Below are positions 25,331-27,168 of a stretch of 27,168 nucleotides of DNA, piece by piece. Position 1 is the first letter of the stretch; each line of letters begins with the position of its first letter. The position numbers and the translations under genes were made by a program. Below the pieces are notes generated by a model. The model did no database searches, had not been told where the DNA came from, and saw only the letters and a list, made by a program, of their open reading frames with translations. The DNA is from Paramicrosporidium saccamoebae (Eukaryota > Rozellomycota), in assembly GCA_002794465.1 (NCBI GenBank), contig MTSL01000151.1, positions 1 through 27,168 of the forward strand, read 5' to 3'.

Positions 25331-26814
25331 ATGATGAGCAATTCCTTTCTAGAATTTATCATCTTTCCTCTCACTGTATGGGCGTCAGTTACAGAGATAG
25401 ATTTCAAGTCGCAAGCGAGAATGTACCTGGAATCGGGGCTATATTCTAAGGCTGCTGAGAGTCTTGTTTCTGGAATCCAACAATACACTGAAGAATTCAA
25501 TTCTCAAGCCTCCAAAAGACCCAAATGCGCGCAAGAGATTAGAGATGTTGTTAATCAACATGAAGGGTTGGTTAGGTCGTCGTTTGGAGAACCGATACGG
25601 GAAAGTTTACGACAGTTGAACAAAGGTCCTATGTATATCGATGCTTACTTTTTGGGATGGAGATGGTGTTCACCTGCATATGATGTTTGTGAAAGAGCTT
25701 ATACTACAATCGCAGCACCATTAAGCGATCCTAGTACTGTTCAGGAAGGACTTGCTGGCCTTGCCGATGCTTTGGAGAAGAGTCCGTGCGTATTATTTTC
25801 CGAGCCAGAAGAGCGTCTTGCGGCGTTTTTTTTATCACAAAGCAGTGTCCTGATGTTTAAACCAACTTTTAAAGTCATCCAAGAACATGTATACAAGAAC
25901 GTCAAAAGTTTTGTTGATAAGACACCCAGCGCAATCGTACCTGTCATATTCTTTTTACTAACATTTAGACTGAGGCCTTGTATCTAGATTTTCAAAGAGG
26001 ATTCAAGCACAAGCCCCAGGATGCCCTCGGCTATAAAGAAAGCTGGATCCCTTTAACAGTGATGGAGCCAAGAATGAACTCTAGCATACCAACCAGTGTC
26101 GTCTATACCCTAAAGGTGCTCTCGAAGGGCGTATTCCAGCCGCTTGCCATCTTTTCAGATTCTGACTATTCCATCTATCTTGCATTGACTTTTATCTCAT
26201 CGGGATTTGATTGCCTCAATTGGGCCGATTATGTCCGTTTGGGAGGAAAGATTAAAGAAGCAAAGCCAAGTGATCCTATGCGGGCGATCGTTGCAGAATT
26301 TACATCCTGTGCTGCAGGAGAGGTAACTCACAACAGTTACCTGTTGCAGTTGGCAACTCAAGCTTTCCGCGATATAATGGATTTTCAATATGGCATGTCT
26401 CGGGATAAAATTACCGCGTTGGAGGCAAGGACTTATGAGTTGATATCAAAAGGAACACTGCCCAGCTACAAATTATTTATTCAACTAGCACAAAACTTGT
26501 GGCACCTCAGATACTGCCTTACTATTGAACTGCTCAAGTCATTGAACGTTGAGAATGCAAGTTTTTCTCTTGTCAATACGCACTTTTCCAATCTAAGATA
26601 TCTAAAATTTTGGCCGACCATGTTTTGGTCGAACGTCATTAATCCAAGTAATGACCAAAAAGCAGGCTATCAGTTCCTGATTGGGATTGGTGAACTGGCT
26701 GGTCAATTGAATCACGAGTCTTTTACTGTGCCTGCTCCGAACTTTCAAGATTTGCCAAAATCCCATCAAGACAGCAAAATTTCCGACTTGAACTTGTTGG
26801 CACTTGATTTATAG
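25331..26814 (+). CDS. Predicted secreted protein of unknown family, two exons
   Basis: Exons are 25331-25936 and 25969-26814, 483 residues; the 32-nt intron (25937-25968) ends TACTAACATTTAG, the best branch site in the window. It joins SAI to TEALYLDFQRGF in frame. The N-terminus MMSNSFLEFIIFPLTVWASV looks like a signal peptide with possible cleavage after WAS. I recognise no domain. The mature part is mixed alpha-helical, rich in aromatic residues (YIDAYFLGWRWCSPAYDVCE, LKFWPTMFWSNVINPSN), with only a few Cys and no repeats or further membrane span. A lineage-specific secreted or host-directed protein is possible, but no function can be assigned. Its base composition is more AT-rich than the housekeeping genes. 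Confidence 0.75.
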
Positions 26815-26862
26815 TGTGCTCCAGAAGAGAGGGGGAATTGTATTAAAATACATCAATTCCAT

Positions 26863-27014
26863 GGAGGAATAGTATTGAAGTGCATGCATTCCATATCCAT
26901 GGAGGAGTGGTGTCAAACTATTTCAATTCCATATCCATGGAGGAATGGTGTCAAATTATTTCAATTCCATATCCATGGAGGGATGGTGTCAAACTATTTC
27001 AATTCCATGTCATT
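26863..27014. repeat. 38-bp tandem array, four units
   Basis: Units start GGAGGAATAG (26863), GGAGGAGTGG (26901), GGAGGAATGG (26939) and GGAGGGATGG (26977), each exactly 38 bp, with shared TTTCAATTCCATATCCAT ends in the later ones. A degenerate extra unit precedes 26863. The frame running through the array is an artefact of the repeat. Confidence 0.9.
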
Positions 27015-27158
27015 ACTACTACGATATAAAGTGTATTCATTTTATGTAATCGTCTTTGGAACTCGTAGATACTTCATGACCTTGTGAAAAATGCATTCAT
27101 TCTGTGTAATTTGCCTCAAAATATCTTGAGCACGCAGCGTTCATCTTGAATATTTACA

Positions 27159-27168
27159 CCCCCCCCCC
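27159..27168. other. C-run at the contig end
   Basis: The window ends in a homopolymer C run right after an AT-rich stretch. It may be an assembly or library artefact, or the edge of a low-complexity terminal repeat; a telomere repeat cannot be recognised. Confidence 0.4.

Noticed and set aside
26875-27087. 70-residue ORF across the 38-bp array
   Set aside because: It is a product of the tandem repeat; 38 bp is not a multiple of three, and the peptide has no consistent repeat frame.
1-27168. CRISPR arrays, prokaryotic operons, prophage or intact transposase genes
   Set aside because: The window is eukaryotic nuclear DNA with spliced genes; the tandem arrays lack repeat-spacer structure, and no transposase or integrase frame was seen.

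Overview
This is a gene-dense eukaryotic nuclear contig, most likely from an early-diverging fungus of the Rozellomycota / basal-microsporidian grade; Paramicrosporidium-like organisms are my best guess. The lineage is an inference. It rests on a fungal-type gene set (Rsp5-type HECT ligase, Tlg2/syntaxin-16, Iks1-type kinase with a membrane tail, Pcf11, a fungal-style C2H2 protein), on genes that many yeasts lack (FANCL, a cyclin E-like cyclin, NOSIP, LSM14), and on extreme compaction. About 20 genes occupy 27 kb. They carry 24 inferred introns of only 28-38 nt (mean about 32). Every intron begins GTA, 23 of 24 end in TAG, and a YTRAY-like branch site usually lies about 7-9 nt from the 3' end. 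Each intron was inferred because removing it joins two frames and restores a recognisable protein family; nothing was tested with RNA.

Layout. 1-3794: LSM14/SCD6 (partial, -), divergent from a five-exon FANCL (+), then the proteasome subunit alpha-4 and a GPKOW/Spp2 G-patch protein (+). 3795-6708: tRNA-Leu(CAG) and ERB1/BOP1, flanked by two diverged copies of a roughly 57-bp repeat. 6709-9622 (-): THOC3, cyclin E-like, CIAPIN1/Dre2. 9649-14346: NDC1 nucleoporin (+), NOSIP (-), a TPX2-N-like serine/proline-rich protein (+) and a C2H2 protein (-). 14347-15106 is an intergenic stretch with 10-bp and 29-bp tandem arrays. 15107-22800: NAC-alpha (+), Rab geranylgeranyltransferase alpha, syntaxin-16/Tlg2, Rsp5 and a coiled-coil nuclear protein (all -), then PCF11 (+).

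22801-27168 differs from the rest. Genes are farther apart. An Iks1-type kinase sits between two copies of a diverged 150-170-bp element with an inverted core. A novel predicted secreted protein follows a cluster of five CCAAT/ATTGG boxes, and the contig ends with a 38-bp tandem array and a C-run. This looks like a subtelomeric or repeat-associated contig end.

Most genes serve core information processing and trafficking: proteasome, splicing, THO/mRNA export, 3'-end formation, ribosome assembly, nuclear pore, Rab prenylation, SNARE, ubiquitin ligation. No operon-like functional clustering is evident. The ordinary genes are single-copy housekeeping genes. The points of interest are the intron architecture, the 19-26-bp spacers between divergent start codons, the retained FANCL and cyclin E-like genes, and the subtelomere-like end with an unrecognised secreted protein.
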